Assembly: GCF_001858025.1 (NCBI RefSeq)
Contig: NZ_LZQD01000001.1
Span: forward strand, 767,994 to 824,630
From: Trichormus sp. NMC-1
Lineage (GTDB): Bacteria; Cyanobacteriota; Cyanobacteriia; Cyanobacteriales; Nostocaceae
Reading direction: 5' to 3'
DNA length: 56,637 nucleotides
A model generated the notes under the pieces. The model saw nothing but the letters and a program-made list of their open reading frames with translations, was not told the DNA's origin and made no database searches. The first letter of the stretch is position 1. Every line of letters begins with the position of its first letter. Of the stretch, positions 28,446 to 36,688 are shown piece after piece. Made by a program: the position numbers and the translations under genes.

Positions 28446-28832
28446 CTACCCTCCTTTATTCCTTAGAAACTCCCGCAAGCTCAACAAACTCAGCGTTTGA
28501 CCTAACTTCAAAGGTAACATTGACACACCTTCTAAGCGCGATTGTACCCAACCTTCCCCCCAGTACCACTCGTGAAAACCATCAATACCGTTACTGAGTA
28601 GCAAGCGCAGACAATTGGGTTTTGCCACATCAACATGATGATGTATTTGAATTAACCCAGTAGAAGTAGTAAAATCAAATCCAGTTTGCAGTTCTGCGGG
28701 CATTCCGGGGGAAAAACTTTGTCCTAAGAGCCATTTTTGTAGTTGTGCCGGTTGCAGTATACTATCGTGAATGGCATTGACTGAAGCTGCAATTTCGATG
28801 CGTATTTGGCTTTGTTGAAAAGTACCGAGCAT
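28446..28832 (-). CDS. SRPBCC (START-like) superfamily protein
   Basis: 128 residues from the ATG at 28832 (MLGTFQQSQIRIEIAASVNA). The longer frame runs through a heptad repeat and is rejected. The pattern of an N-terminal strand, IHDSILQPAQLQKWLLGQSF, then a curved sheet with LRLLLSNGIDGFHEWYWGEGW, and a C-terminal helix fits the SRPBCC ligand-binding fold. No catalytic function is evident. It is divergent from hslO. Confidence 0.6.
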   Translation of the reverse strand: MLGTFQQSQIRIEIAASVNAIHDSILQPAQLQKWLLGQSFSPGMPAELQTGFDFTTSTGLIQIHHHVDVAKPNCLRLLLSNGIDGFHEWYWGEGWVQSRLEGVSMLPLKLGQTLSLLSLREFLRNKGG

Positions 28833-28840
28833 AATGATTT

Positions 28841-28868
28841 GGTAATTGGTAATTGGTAATTGGTAATT
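28841..28868. repeat. Four heptads GGTAATT
   Basis: Four perfect copies of a 7-bp unit lie between the SRPBCC-like gene and hslO; a related run is at 44917-44938. Confidence 0.85.
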
Positions 28869-28956
28869 GGGGAAGAGGTGTTCATCTCCCCACCGTCTAG
28901 TCCCCAGAAAACTTACAATAGATAAAGTCATCTTGTTAAGAATTGTAAGGTTTTTC

Positions 28957-29856
28957 ATGGCGGATCAATTAATTCGGGCGACAGCAGCCGATGGAGGAAT
29001 TCGTGCGGTAGGTGTGATTACCACACGCTTAACAGAAGAAGCACGAGTGCGACATAAACTTTCTTATGTGGCTACAGCAGCCCTAGGGAGAACTATGTCA
29101 GCGGGTTTGTTGATGGCTTCTAGTATGAAGCGTGTTGGATCTAGGGTGAATGTGCGAGTGAAGGGCGATGGACCTTTAGGTGGTATATTGGTGGATGCAG
29201 GCTTAGATGGCACGGTACGCGGCTATGTGGGAAATCCAACCATAGAATTACCTCCTAATGCAAAAGGTAAGCTAGATGTTGGCGGTGCTGTTGGTAGTGG
29301 CTACCTGTATGTTGTTCGAGATATTGGCTATGGTTATCCTTACTCTAGTACAGTAGAACTTGTTTCTGGTGAAATTGGCGATGATGTTGCTCATTACCTG
29401 GTAACTTCAGAACAAACTCCCTCAGCTTTGGTTTTAGGTGTTTTTGTGGGATTAGGTGGCGTTACAGCATCTGGAGGCATACTAGTACAAGTATTACCCA
29501 AAGCTGCTAGAGATGAAGCTTTAGTCGCAAAACTAGAATCAAGGGTTTCGGCATTATCAGGGTTTACGCCATTATTGCAAGCTGGAAAGACGTTAACGGA
29601 AATTTTGGGTGATTTACTGGGAGATATGGGTTTGAACATATTTCCAGAAAGTCAGATGCTACGCTTTCACTGTGGTTGCTCCTTTGATAGGGTGCTAAGG
29701 GCGCTGAAGATATTGGGAGAAGCGGAACTGCAAGACATGATTATTAAAGATGATGGTGCAGAAGCAACTTGTGATTTTTGTGGCAAAGTTTACCAAGCCA
29801 GTAGCGATCATCTAGCTCAACTAATTGTTGATTTGCAGACTGAATCCTCTAATTAA
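28957..29856 (+). CDS. hslO: Redox-regulated chaperone Hsp33
   Basis: Hsp33 is a cytosolic holdase switched on by oxidation. Its four zinc-binding cysteines are present near the C-terminus: HCGCSFDR and CDFCGK. The N-terminal domain has MADQLIRATAADGGIRAVG and RTMSAGLLMASSMKR; 299 residues is normal. I start at 28957, because the in-frame upstream ATG at 28867 adds a segment that matches nothing. It is divergent from the SRPBCC-like gene. Confidence 0.95.
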   Translation: MADQLIRATAADGGIRAVGVITTRLTEEARVRHKLSYVATAALGRTMSAGLLMASSMKRVGSRVNVRVKGDGPLGGILVDAGLDGTVRGYVGNPTIELPPNAKGKLDVGGAVGSGYLYVVRDIGYGYPYSSTVELVSGEIGDDVAHYLVTSEQTPSALVLGVFVGLGGVTASGGILVQVLPKAARDEALVAKLESRVSALSGFTPLLQAGKTLTEILGDLLGDMGLNIFPESQMLRFHCGCSFDRVLRALKILGEAELQDMIIKDDGAEATCDFCGKVYQASSDHLAQLIVDLQTESSN

Positions 29857-30015
29857 ATCAGTATAAAATGATACGGTGTTTACTCATTGTAAATGGTATC
29901 TGTGAGGATAGATCTCGAAAAAATAGCTTTTTAATGACGCTAAAGAAAGCTACTATGGCAAAAATGGAATTATCGGTCTAACGCAGACCGCTATTCAATT
30001 ACTTTGGTGTGAGAG

Positions 30016-32097
30016 ATGACAGAGCGAGATATTCCAGACAGTTGGTCTCCAGCCAGAGCAAAAAAGCCAGAGCAAAAAAGAAAACTATCCCGAAATTCAC
30101 AAGTCGGGGAAACTCAAGCATCTGGTGTCCCAGCTACTGGTTCTAACTCTAAGTCAGTGAAGCAGCGAAAAGAGAACGATACCGAAGGATTACCTAAAAT
30201 CAACCATTCAGACGAAACTTTTAACTTCAGTAATCTGACTGAGAAAATGCCTCCCTGGATGAGAGGCTGGGTATTTTGGTCAGTGTTGCTAACGTTAATT
30301 CCTGGTAGTGTGGCGTTTTTGTCAATAGCGATGCTACTGAAGTTACCATCAGCACCAAACTGCCCAAAAATTTTCTGGCCTTTGGCGAGTGCGTCAGTAC
30401 GCTTACATTGCGGTCAGTTAGCGGCTTCTAAGCAAACTATAAATGACTTGCTACAAGCGATCGCTTTGGTGAAGGAACTGCCACAGAATCACCCCCTCAG
30501 GGGACAAATTAATACTTTTTTAGAAGAATGGTCGCGAGATATTTTACAACTTGCTGATCAGAATTTCCAAGAGGGGAATTTAGAGGAAGCGATCGCTACT
30601 GCTCGTCAAATTCCCGAAGACTTGCAAGCTCGTAAACTAGTAGAAGAGCAAATTACCAAATGGCAGTCTATCTGGTCAAAGGCAGAAGCAATCTACCAAG
30701 AATCGGAAAAAGAACTGCGCCAAAGGAATTGGCAATCAGCTTTTATGCTGTCTTCTAAACTGTTGCGTGTTAACAATAAATATTGGGCGAGTACCAAGTA
30801 CGACCAATTAAATAACATCATTGTGACAGCGCGGGAAGATGGCGATAAGCTCTATAAAGCTGAAAATCTAGCAGCCAAGCGCTCAGTCAATGACTTACTA
30901 GCAGCTATTAAATTGGCTGAGTCGATTAAGCCAGATAGTTACTTGCATCAAAAAGCCCAGGAATTGATTCCTGAATTTGGACGCAAGATTCTGAATTTGG
31001 CAAAAGCGAGAATGGAGAAGCGAGATGCTGATACAGCCCTAGATATAGTCAGACAAATTCCGCCAATTGCTTCATTACAAACTGAAATCGATGATTTTAT
31101 TGTTTTGGGTGAAGCACAAAGAAGTGCTTGGATAGGTACTGTTTCTGGTTTAGAGGTAGCCATTTCCCAAGCGCAACAAATTGATGCTTCTAGAGAAAAT
31201 TATGATCAAGCCCAACAACTAATAGCTCGTTGGCAATTAGAAATTGAAGATGTTTCTCGTTTAGAAAAAGCTCGAAACTTAGCTAGTCAAGGCACAATTA
31301 ACGAGTTAACTGCGGCAATTTCTGAAGTACAGATGATTCCCGATAGCAACCCCCGCGCTAACGAAGCTAGGCAGGAAATGGGACGTTGGCGTGGACAAGT
31401 GGAGTCTATTGAAGACCGACCTTATTTAGACCGTGCTGAACAAATAGCTTTATTAGAGGATGTTAGCTCCTTACAAGCTGCGATCGCAGAAGCAAGTCAA
31501 ATCCGATCTGGTCGTTCTTTATATCCAGAAGCACGGAAAAAAATTCGGACTTGGACAGCCACGATTCAGCGAATTCAAGATCAACCTTATCTAGATCAAG
31601 CCCGCATCATCGCTGACAGTGGTGATTTAAATACTGCTGTTAAGGAAGCACAAAAAATTGCTTCATCAGGACGTGCGCTTGCAGGTGAAGCCCAAATATC
31701 TATTGATACTTGGCAAGAGCAAATCCGTGCTAGAGAAAACTGGCAAAAAGCGCGAGAAGTGGCAATTACTGGCACACCAGAAGCTTTAGCTGAGGCAATA
31801 CGGTTAGCTGATCGAGTTTCAAACCGTAACGTCTTACGTATGGATGCGAACGTGGCTATTGATCAATGGAGTCAACAATTGTTGCAAATGGCACGCTCTC
31901 AAAGCGAGGTTGATGTTGCTAGAAGTATTCAAACCGCTCGGTTGATTCCACGGGGTAGTGCTGCTTACAGAGATGCCCAAGAACAAATTAGAACTTGGCG
32001 ACAATTTATTCTGCCTGAGCCTTCACCTGAGTTATCGTCTGAGCCTTCACCACGAATTGAGCAATCTCAGCCATCTCCAACTAGTGATGGGTTGTAA
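30016..32097 (+). CDS. Membrane-anchored helical-repeat protein
   Basis: 693 residues. Residues 1-85 are polar and basic, presumably cytosolic. One membrane helix follows (about 90-112; WVFWSVLLTLIPGSVAFLSIAM). The rest is an alpha-helical repeat array of about 65 residues per unit. The pattern is ARxLAxxGxxxxLxxAIxxAxxI, then a Tyr/Ala-rich helix, then IxxW (for instance IRTWTATIQRIQDQPYLDQA, IDTWQEQIRARENWQKA). It resembles a TPR-like solenoid. Such proteins are often labelled chromosome segregation ATPases in cyanobacteria, but no ATPase motif is visible. Its last 59 codons are duplicated at 34976-35155. A clear terminator follows. Confidence 0.7.
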   Translation: MTERDIPDSWSPARAKKPEQKRKLSRNSQVGETQASGVPATGSNSKSVKQRKENDTEGLPKINHSDETFNFSNLTEKMPPWMRGWVFWSVLLTLIPGSVAFLSIAMLLKLPSAPNCPKIFWPLASASVRLHCGQLAASKQTINDLLQAIALVKELPQNHPLRGQINTFLEEWSRDILQLADQNFQEGNLEEAIATARQIPEDLQARKLVEEQITKWQSIWSKAEAIYQESEKELRQRNWQSAFMLSSKLLRVNNKYWASTKYDQLNNIIVTAREDGDKLYKAENLAAKRSVNDLLAAIKLAESIKPDSYLHQKAQELIPEFGRKILNLAKARMEKRDADTALDIVRQIPPIASLQTEIDDFIVLGEAQRSAWIGTVSGLEVAISQAQQIDASRENYDQAQQLIARWQLEIEDVSRLEKARNLASQGTINELTAAISEVQMIPDSNPRANEARQEMGRWRGQVESIEDRPYLDRAEQIALLEDVSSLQAAIAEASQIRSGRSLYPEARKKIRTWTATIQRIQDQPYLDQARIIADSGDLNTAVKEAQKIASSGRALAGEAQISIDTWQEQIRARENWQKAREVAITGTPEALAEAIRLADRVSNRNVLRMDANVAIDQWSQQLLQMARSQSEVDVARSIQTARLIPRGSAAYRDAQEQIRTWRQFILPEPSPELSSEPSPRIEQSQPSPTSDGL

Positions 32098-32108
32098 TGG
32101 GTAATTGG

Positions 32109-32141
32109 AAAAAGGGGACTGTGTGAAATCAGCCCCTTTTT
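32109..32141 (+). terminator. Rho-independent terminator of the helical-repeat protein gene
   Basis: AAAAAGGGG (32109-32117) pairs with CCCCTTTTT (32133-32141), with an inner CTG/CAG pair; the 3' arm and its U-run end the transcript 12 bases after the stop. A copy exists at 35167-35199. Confidence 0.85.
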
Positions 32142-32178
32142 CTTGTTTATGTTTAATAGTTAGTAAATTATCAACAAA

Positions 32179-32213
32179 AAGATCCCCGACTTCTTTAAGA
32201 AGTCGGGGATCTT
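32179..32213. repeat. Palindromic repeat GATCCCCGACTTCT, copy 2
   Basis: Arms of 17 bases (AAGATCCCCGACTTCTT and complement) around a single T. It lies between two convergent genes. Confidence 0.9.
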
Positions 32214-32292
32214 AGCCTCTTAGTGTTCGCTAGGATTGCTGCGGAAAAATAATTCTCCGCGCCTCTGCGCCTCTGCGTGAAAAAAAAGAATT

Positions 32293-33807
32293 CTACCCTT
32301 GAGCTTGAATTTGCCTAACTACTGTCAAAGCCGAATAACTCACCCCCGCAGTTCCTTCACCTGGATGAGTAGAATCACCAACTAACCATAAATTATTAAT
32401 AGGTGTACGATTAGCAAAACCAAAGGGGCCAAAAGTAGGAATTCTTTGACCAATACCGCCAACAATACCGCTTTCTCTGCCGGTAAAATGAGCAAAAGTT
32501 TTAGGTGTGGCAGCTTCTACATAAATGATGGTTTCTGGCTTTAAATAAAAATATTGTGAAAGTTTAGATATTGCATCTTGGGTAAATTTTTGTTTTAACC
32601 CTTCATAATCTTGAGTCTGCCACCAGGGAGTAAAATCAACAAAGGAAGAAGCAATAATTGTGGCTTTTCCGGCTGGTGCGCGGCCATCTCCTTCATGACT
32701 CACAGATACAAACAGGGAATTATTTTCACCAATAGGTTTATTAGCATCATATAAAAATTGTAGATGAGGCGGACAATCAGCAGGAATCGCACTCTTCTCT
32801 ACACCTAAATAAACTACAAATGCACCAGAAGCTGGTGGTAGTTTGGCTACTCTTTGTTTATATCCAGATGGGGCATTTTCTCCTAATAACTCTACCAAAT
32901 TTTGGACAGTGACATTAGCAACTACATGATCTGCCGATTCTGTCCAAACTTCGCCGGTTTTCTGATTTTTAATAACTACAGCGTTAGCTTTGCCATTTTC
33001 AACCTTGATTTTTTCGACGGTGTGGCGCATTAATAACTTACCACCGTCTCGTTCTAAGGCAAATAGTAAGCGATCGCTCAAAACTTGCATACTACCCTGA
33101 AGGTGAAACAATCCTTGGGGTAATTGGGAAACACTCAAAGCTGTTGCAGCATAAAGCAAAGCCGTCTCTTCGGCGCTAACTTGAGAATACAACTTGAGTT
33201 GTAAATCCAAAAATGTCCGCAGTCGGTAATCATTCCCTAAACCACATAACCGTAAAGCATCACCCACAGTAAATAATGTGAAAGGTGCAGTTATGAAAGT
33301 ACTCGGACGCACTGCTTTTATTAATTGTCCTAAATCCCATAAATTACGGGGTGGTAAAACAGGATCACGTCCTTGAAATTCCCAACTAGCATTAAATAAA
33401 GTTGCTAATAATTGCCAAAAAGGTTCACTACCAGGAAACTGTTTTTGGCGTTCTTCTTGCCATTTTTGAGAATCACGCCAGACATTAATAGGTGTAGACT
33501 CCCCAGGGAGATAAACCGCACAAGCAGGGTCACAAGGCGTTGCTTCTGGCAAATCTATATTTAATTCTGAGAAAATACGGTGATGAATTCCCCCAGGTTC
33601 TAAACCTGCAACTTGAGTTGCACCGACATCAAAAGTAAAGCCTTGACGTTTGAATGTGGAAGCGCAACCACCTGGAACTAAAGCCTGATCGAGAATTAAG
33701 ACGCTATAACCTCTATGGGCTAATAATGCGCCGGTGGTAAGTCCACCTATACCCGCACCAACGACAATAACGCGGGATTGATTTTTGTTAAGAGAAAGAC
33801 TAGGCAT
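32293..33807 (-). CDS. crtD: Carotenoid C-3',4' desaturase (CrtD-type)
   Basis: 504-residue FAD-dependent phytoene-desaturase-family enzyme. The FAD motif is VIVVGAGIGGLTTGALLAHRG, then ALVPGGCASTFKRQGFTFDVGATQVAGLEPGG. ACAVYLPGE and the C-terminal GDSTHPGEGTAGVSYSAL are also typical. The ATQVAGLEPGGIHHRIF signature fits cyanobacterial CrtD better than CrtH (prolycopene isomerase) or CrtO. CrtD acts in myxoxanthophyll-type carotenoid glycoside synthesis in membranes. Start at ATG 33807 (MPSLSLNKNQSRVIVVG). It is convergent with the helical-repeat gene; its last codons are within the duplicated 383 bp. Confidence 0.8.
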   Translation of the reverse strand: MPSLSLNKNQSRVIVVGAGIGGLTTGALLAHRGYSVLILDQALVPGGCASTFKRQGFTFDVGATQVAGLEPGGIHHRIFSELNIDLPEATPCDPACAVYLPGESTPINVWRDSQKWQEERQKQFPGSEPFWQLLATLFNASWEFQGRDPVLPPRNLWDLGQLIKAVRPSTFITAPFTLFTVGDALRLCGLGNDYRLRTFLDLQLKLYSQVSAEETALLYAATALSVSQLPQGLFHLQGSMQVLSDRLLFALERDGGKLLMRHTVEKIKVENGKANAVVIKNQKTGEVWTESADHVVANVTVQNLVELLGENAPSGYKQRVAKLPPASGAFVVYLGVEKSAIPADCPPHLQFLYDANKPIGENNSLFVSVSHEGDGRAPAGKATIIASSFVDFTPWWQTQDYEGLKQKFTQDAISKLSQYFYLKPETIIYVEAATPKTFAHFTGRESGIVGGIGQRIPTFGPFGFANRTPINNLWLVGDSTHPGEGTAGVSYSALTVVRQIQAQG

Positions 33808-33965
33808 TGATACTTAATTTTACAATTATTAATATTACTACTCATAATTTTAAATTAAATCGGCAGTGGGGAGGGAGAAATAGGGAGAATCAATTTTAGG
33901 AAATAATTTATTTATACTTATGTTTGGTTATACAGTATTAGTAATGTCAAAAAGCACATAGGTTT

Positions 33966-34694
33966 ATGAGCCAAAATTTTGAAATCCAAGAATTAGCGAT
34001 CGTTATTATCGCCAAAAATCTCAATCCCACCGTTTTGACTCCTGATTTCTTGAAATACACAGGAGTTATTCCCGCAGATTGGGAGTTAGCAAAACAACCA
34101 GCTTATACCAATGGTGTAGTCCAGATTTTCTTTACCAATGGCTTGGGAATCGTTGCCCAGCCTAACAGCGTAACGTTGTTGGAGAATATAGGAACCAAAC
34201 ACCCGGAAGAAGTACTAGTACCTAAAATTACTCAAAACCTGATAGACAAACTATCCCAAGTAGAGTATCAAACAGTGGGGATTAACCCTAGAGGATTTAC
34301 CACCTTTGACTCGGAAGCTGATGCATATCAGTACCTGAGCGGTAAACTTTTAGCACCAGGCTCATGGCAGCAATTTGGAGAAGGAAAAGTGAATGCTACC
34401 TTGCAGTTAAGTTATCCTTTAAAACGGGGAACACTCAACTTGGGTATCAGCCAAGTAAATGTTCAGTTTCCTGACAAACAAGCTGCTGCTATTTTATTTT
34501 CTGGTAACTTCAATTATCCTCTTGCTGGTAACACCCCAGCAGAAAAAATACAGGACTTGCAACAACTAGTTCAGAATTGGCAAGATTCTTTAAATACTTA
34601 CCAACAATTGTTGGTGGAGAAATTCTTACCATCAACTGAAGCACCTGAAGTACCAAGAAGCATTTCTGTTTTTCCACCAATGGCAAAAAGTTGA
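33966..34694 (+). CDS. Conserved cyanobacterial hypothetical protein
   Basis: 242 residues, not recognised. It has no signal peptide or membrane span and a mixed alpha/beta pattern (LAIVIIAKNLNPTVLTPDFL, GVVQIFFTNGLGIVAQPN, LGISQVNVQFPDK). It begins MSQNFEIQELAIV and is followed by a strong hairpin (34724-34748). It is divergent from crtD, with a 158-bp gap. Confidence 0.6.
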   Translation: MSQNFEIQELAIVIIAKNLNPTVLTPDFLKYTGVIPADWELAKQPAYTNGVVQIFFTNGLGIVAQPNSVTLLENIGTKHPEEVLVPKITQNLIDKLSQVEYQTVGINPRGFTTFDSEADAYQYLSGKLLAPGSWQQFGEGKVNATLQLSYPLKRGTLNLGISQVNVQFPDKQAAAILFSGNFNYPLAGNTPAEKIQDLQQLVQNWQDSLNTYQQLLVEKFLPSTEAPEVPRSISVFPPMAKS

Positions 34695-34723
34695 TAAAAA
34701 GTTAATGCTGTAGTTTTTGTGTT

Positions 34724-34748
34724 GTGGGTTATCAATAACATAACCCAC
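34724..34748 (+). terminator. Hairpin after the 33966-34694 gene
   Basis: A perfect 9-bp stem, GTGGGTTAT and ATAACCCAC, with a 7-base loop, lies 29 bases after the stop. No strong U-tract follows, so efficiency is uncertain. Confidence 0.55.
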
Positions 34749-34778
34749 CATAAAACTGCTATTTAGATACAGCAGAAT

Positions 34779-34843
34779 TCAGGAGACGCTTCGCAGACCT
34801 ATGGCTTACGCCACGCTGCGCTATCGGTTCAGGAGTCAGGAGT
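34779..34843. repeat. Interspersed Nostoc-type repeat fragment
   Basis: GGAGACGCTTCGCAGACC, then GCTTACGCCACGCTGCGCTATCGG and TTCAGGAGTCAGGAG. The blocks resemble palindromic repeats elsewhere in the window and in related genomes; the last two units are the TCAGGAG heptad of the 39050 array. Confidence 0.6.
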
Positions 34844-34975
34844 AAAACTGGCGAATGTGTCTAGGTTTCAATTTTGATTCTGTACCTCATTGATCTGCAG
34901 TCTGCTGTAATTTGTGGAAATAAATTAGGTTGATATAGATAAATCTATACAGCGGATTCCTTTGTTATAAGGTTT

Positions 34976-35155
34976 GCTAGAAGTATTCAAACCGCTCGGT
35001 TGATTCCACGGGGTAGTGCTGCTTACAGAGATGCCCAAGAACAAATTAGAACTTGGCGACAATTTATTCTGCCTGAGCCTTCACCTGAGTTATCGTCTGA
35101 GCCTTCACCACGAATTGAGCAATCTCAGCCATCTCCAACTAGTGATGGGTTGTAA
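34976..35155 (+). pseudogene. Orphan 3' fragment of the helical-repeat protein gene
   Basis: The last 59 codons and stop of the 30016-32097 gene, without start or promoter, carried in the duplicated segment. Confidence 0.9.
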
Positions 35156-35236
35156 TGGGTAATTGGAAAAAGGGGACTGTGTGAAATCAGCCCCTTTTTC
35201 TTGTTTATGTTTAATAGTTAGTAAATTATCAACAAA

Positions 35237-35271
35237 AAGATCCCCGACTTCTTTAAGAAGTCGGGGATCTT
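35237..35271. repeat. Palindromic repeat GATCCCCGACTTCT, copy 3
   Basis: Copy of the 32179-32213 palindrome by virtue of the 383-bp duplication, so not independent. Confidence 0.9.
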
Positions 35272-35447
35272 AGCCTCTTAGTGTTCGCTAGGATTGCTGC
35301 GGAAAAATAATTCTCCGCGCCTCTGCGCCTCTGCGTGAAAAAAAAGAATTCTACCCGCAACGTTGGCTAACACCAGGCTATGCGAACCCGAAAATAAAAT
35401 TGGAATTCAACGTCATCGATAGAGTAAAAGTATTTTTGATTTAAAAT

Positions 35448-36311
35448 CTAAACCTTTTTCTTGAGAAAACTAACTAGGTTTTTGAGAAAAGACTTAGTTA
35501 CAGGAGCTTCAGGTTTGCTTGGCTCAAATTCTACTTCAAGCCTAGTGGATTCTCGTTCAGATATTTGCTCTCGCACTTCTAAATTAATGGGAACTTCTTC
35601 TATCAGACCAACAAGGATGAGTCGAAATGCGACTTGTTGAATTTTTACTACAGGTATCCCCAACTGTTCTGCGATCTCTCTAATTGAGACTGTTCCTTTG
35701 GTAAATTCCCAAATTTGCCATTCTAGTTGATTTAATCGCAATTGCGGCTTGTCATTGATTGTGCTGACTAAAGCACTAATAGGATTTGGTAATTTGTCTT
35801 CTAACATATTCCATTTCCAATTACGCATAGCCCTGAGACTCATGAGTATCACTTCTTTGGGTATCCCCACCAGACCTGTCATTTCTGAAATAGGTAAAAT
35901 CGTTTCAGCATCAAACTGAAACCATCCATCTTCCAACTCAAATAGTCTACAAACTTGAGTCAAAACTTGATAATTAAATAATATTTTTAATTGTTCTGCT
36001 TCCAAGACTCCTTGAGATTTGAGACACAAACCCGCTGGTTGATTAGTGGCACAAACATCTGTAATTCTAGTCGCAGAACGCATACTGAGCCAACCTTTTT
36101 GTTGGATGATGGATAACAATCCTATACCATCCAATCTATCAGCAGCTGCTACAATCTTGCCCTGCTTAAACCAAACATAAAAGTTTTTACCTTGCTGAGA
36201 CGAATGAGGTAATTGTGATTTAATTGTTAGCCGTCCGGTTTTATTGCCTTGCTCCAGTAGTTGAAAAATTTCTGAGAGGGAGAGTTCAGAGAGGAAGCCT
36301 GAGATAGCCAT
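35448..36311 (-). CDS. PATAN (DUF4388) domain protein, PatA N-terminus-like
   Basis: 287 residues. The N-terminal about 160 residues have the PATAN pattern: GFLSELSLSEIFQLLEQGNKTGRLTIK, then FYVWFKQGKIVAAADRLDGIGLLSII and LFELEDGWFQFDAE. This domain is found in the heterocyst pattern regulator PatA and in motility and phototaxis response regulators. Here there is no receiver domain. The C-terminal part has a winged-helix-like segment (ISIREIAEQLGIPVVKIQQVAFRLILVGLIEE) and a basic end. It may be a signalling adaptor or a DNA-binding regulator; the role is inferred. Confidence 0.8.
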   Translation of the reverse strand: MAISGFLSELSLSEIFQLLEQGNKTGRLTIKSQLPHSSQQGKNFYVWFKQGKIVAAADRLDGIGLLSIIQQKGWLSMRSATRITDVCATNQPAGLCLKSQGVLEAEQLKILFNYQVLTQVCRLFELEDGWFQFDAETILPISEMTGLVGIPKEVILMSLRAMRNWKWNMLEDKLPNPISALVSTINDKPQLRLNQLEWQIWEFTKGTVSIREIAEQLGIPVVKIQQVAFRLILVGLIEEVPINLEVREQISERESTRLEVEFEPSKPEAPVTKSFLKNLVSFLKKKV

Positions 36312-36688
36312 ATTTTACCCTTTTTTGCTGCGTAGCACATTCAACAACATAAAGACAGAATGTGAAAAACTTGTGGAAAATGTATGATTGGATTAAAACT
36401 GTTACAAAAGTACAAAAATCAGGAATTTTATTTTGAGCATAAAGCAGAGAGATCAGAATATCACAAATGTTTTACTCTGCTGAAGCTGACAATTTAAGCA
36501 GGAAGTCTATTGATATAAATAGGGTTTTGAGGATAATTCTGATGATTATTGCTAATACAAAGTTTCTATGAAGTTGCACATAAGATTTAAATGTAGAGAG
36601 ATTTGATGAAACGTCTCCATAAGGTTTACACCATCAAGGGGGTTGTAAGATATGAGAAGTAACCTAGCTCTTCACCTCACCACAACCA
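36312..36688. other. Divergent intergenic region, 377 bp
   Basis: AT-rich sequence between the PATAN gene (minus) and the M16 protease gene (plus), expected to hold both promoters. No gene or structured element was recognised. Confidence 0.35.

Larger units (their letters stand above)
31916..32298. repeat. 383-bp dispersed duplication, original copy
   Basis: The last 59 full codons of the helical-repeat gene, its terminator, the GATCCCCGACTTCT palindrome and the last codons of crtD are repeated exactly at 34974-35356 (offset 3058). I saw no mismatch. This copy is in its natural context, since it continues into intact genes on both sides. Confidence 0.97.
34974..35356. repeat. 383-bp dispersed duplication, second copy
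   Basis: Exact copy of 31916-32298 by eye. Flanks (GGTTTGCTAG on the left, GCAACGTTGG on the right) are unrelated to those of the original beyond the joining bases. No inverted ends or target duplication were seen, so it does not look like an insertion sequence. Confidence 0.97.
34695..35447. other. Intergenic region built largely of duplicated and repeated DNA
   Basis: 753 bp containing, in order, the hairpin GTGGGTTAT/ATAACCCAC (34724-34748), a Nostoc-type repeat (34779-34843), and the 383-bp duplication (34974-35356). No intact gene is present. Confidence 0.7.

Noticed and set aside
34974-35356. Insertion sequence
   Set aside because: No transposase gene, inverted ends or target duplications; it is a plain copy of nearby chromosomal DNA.
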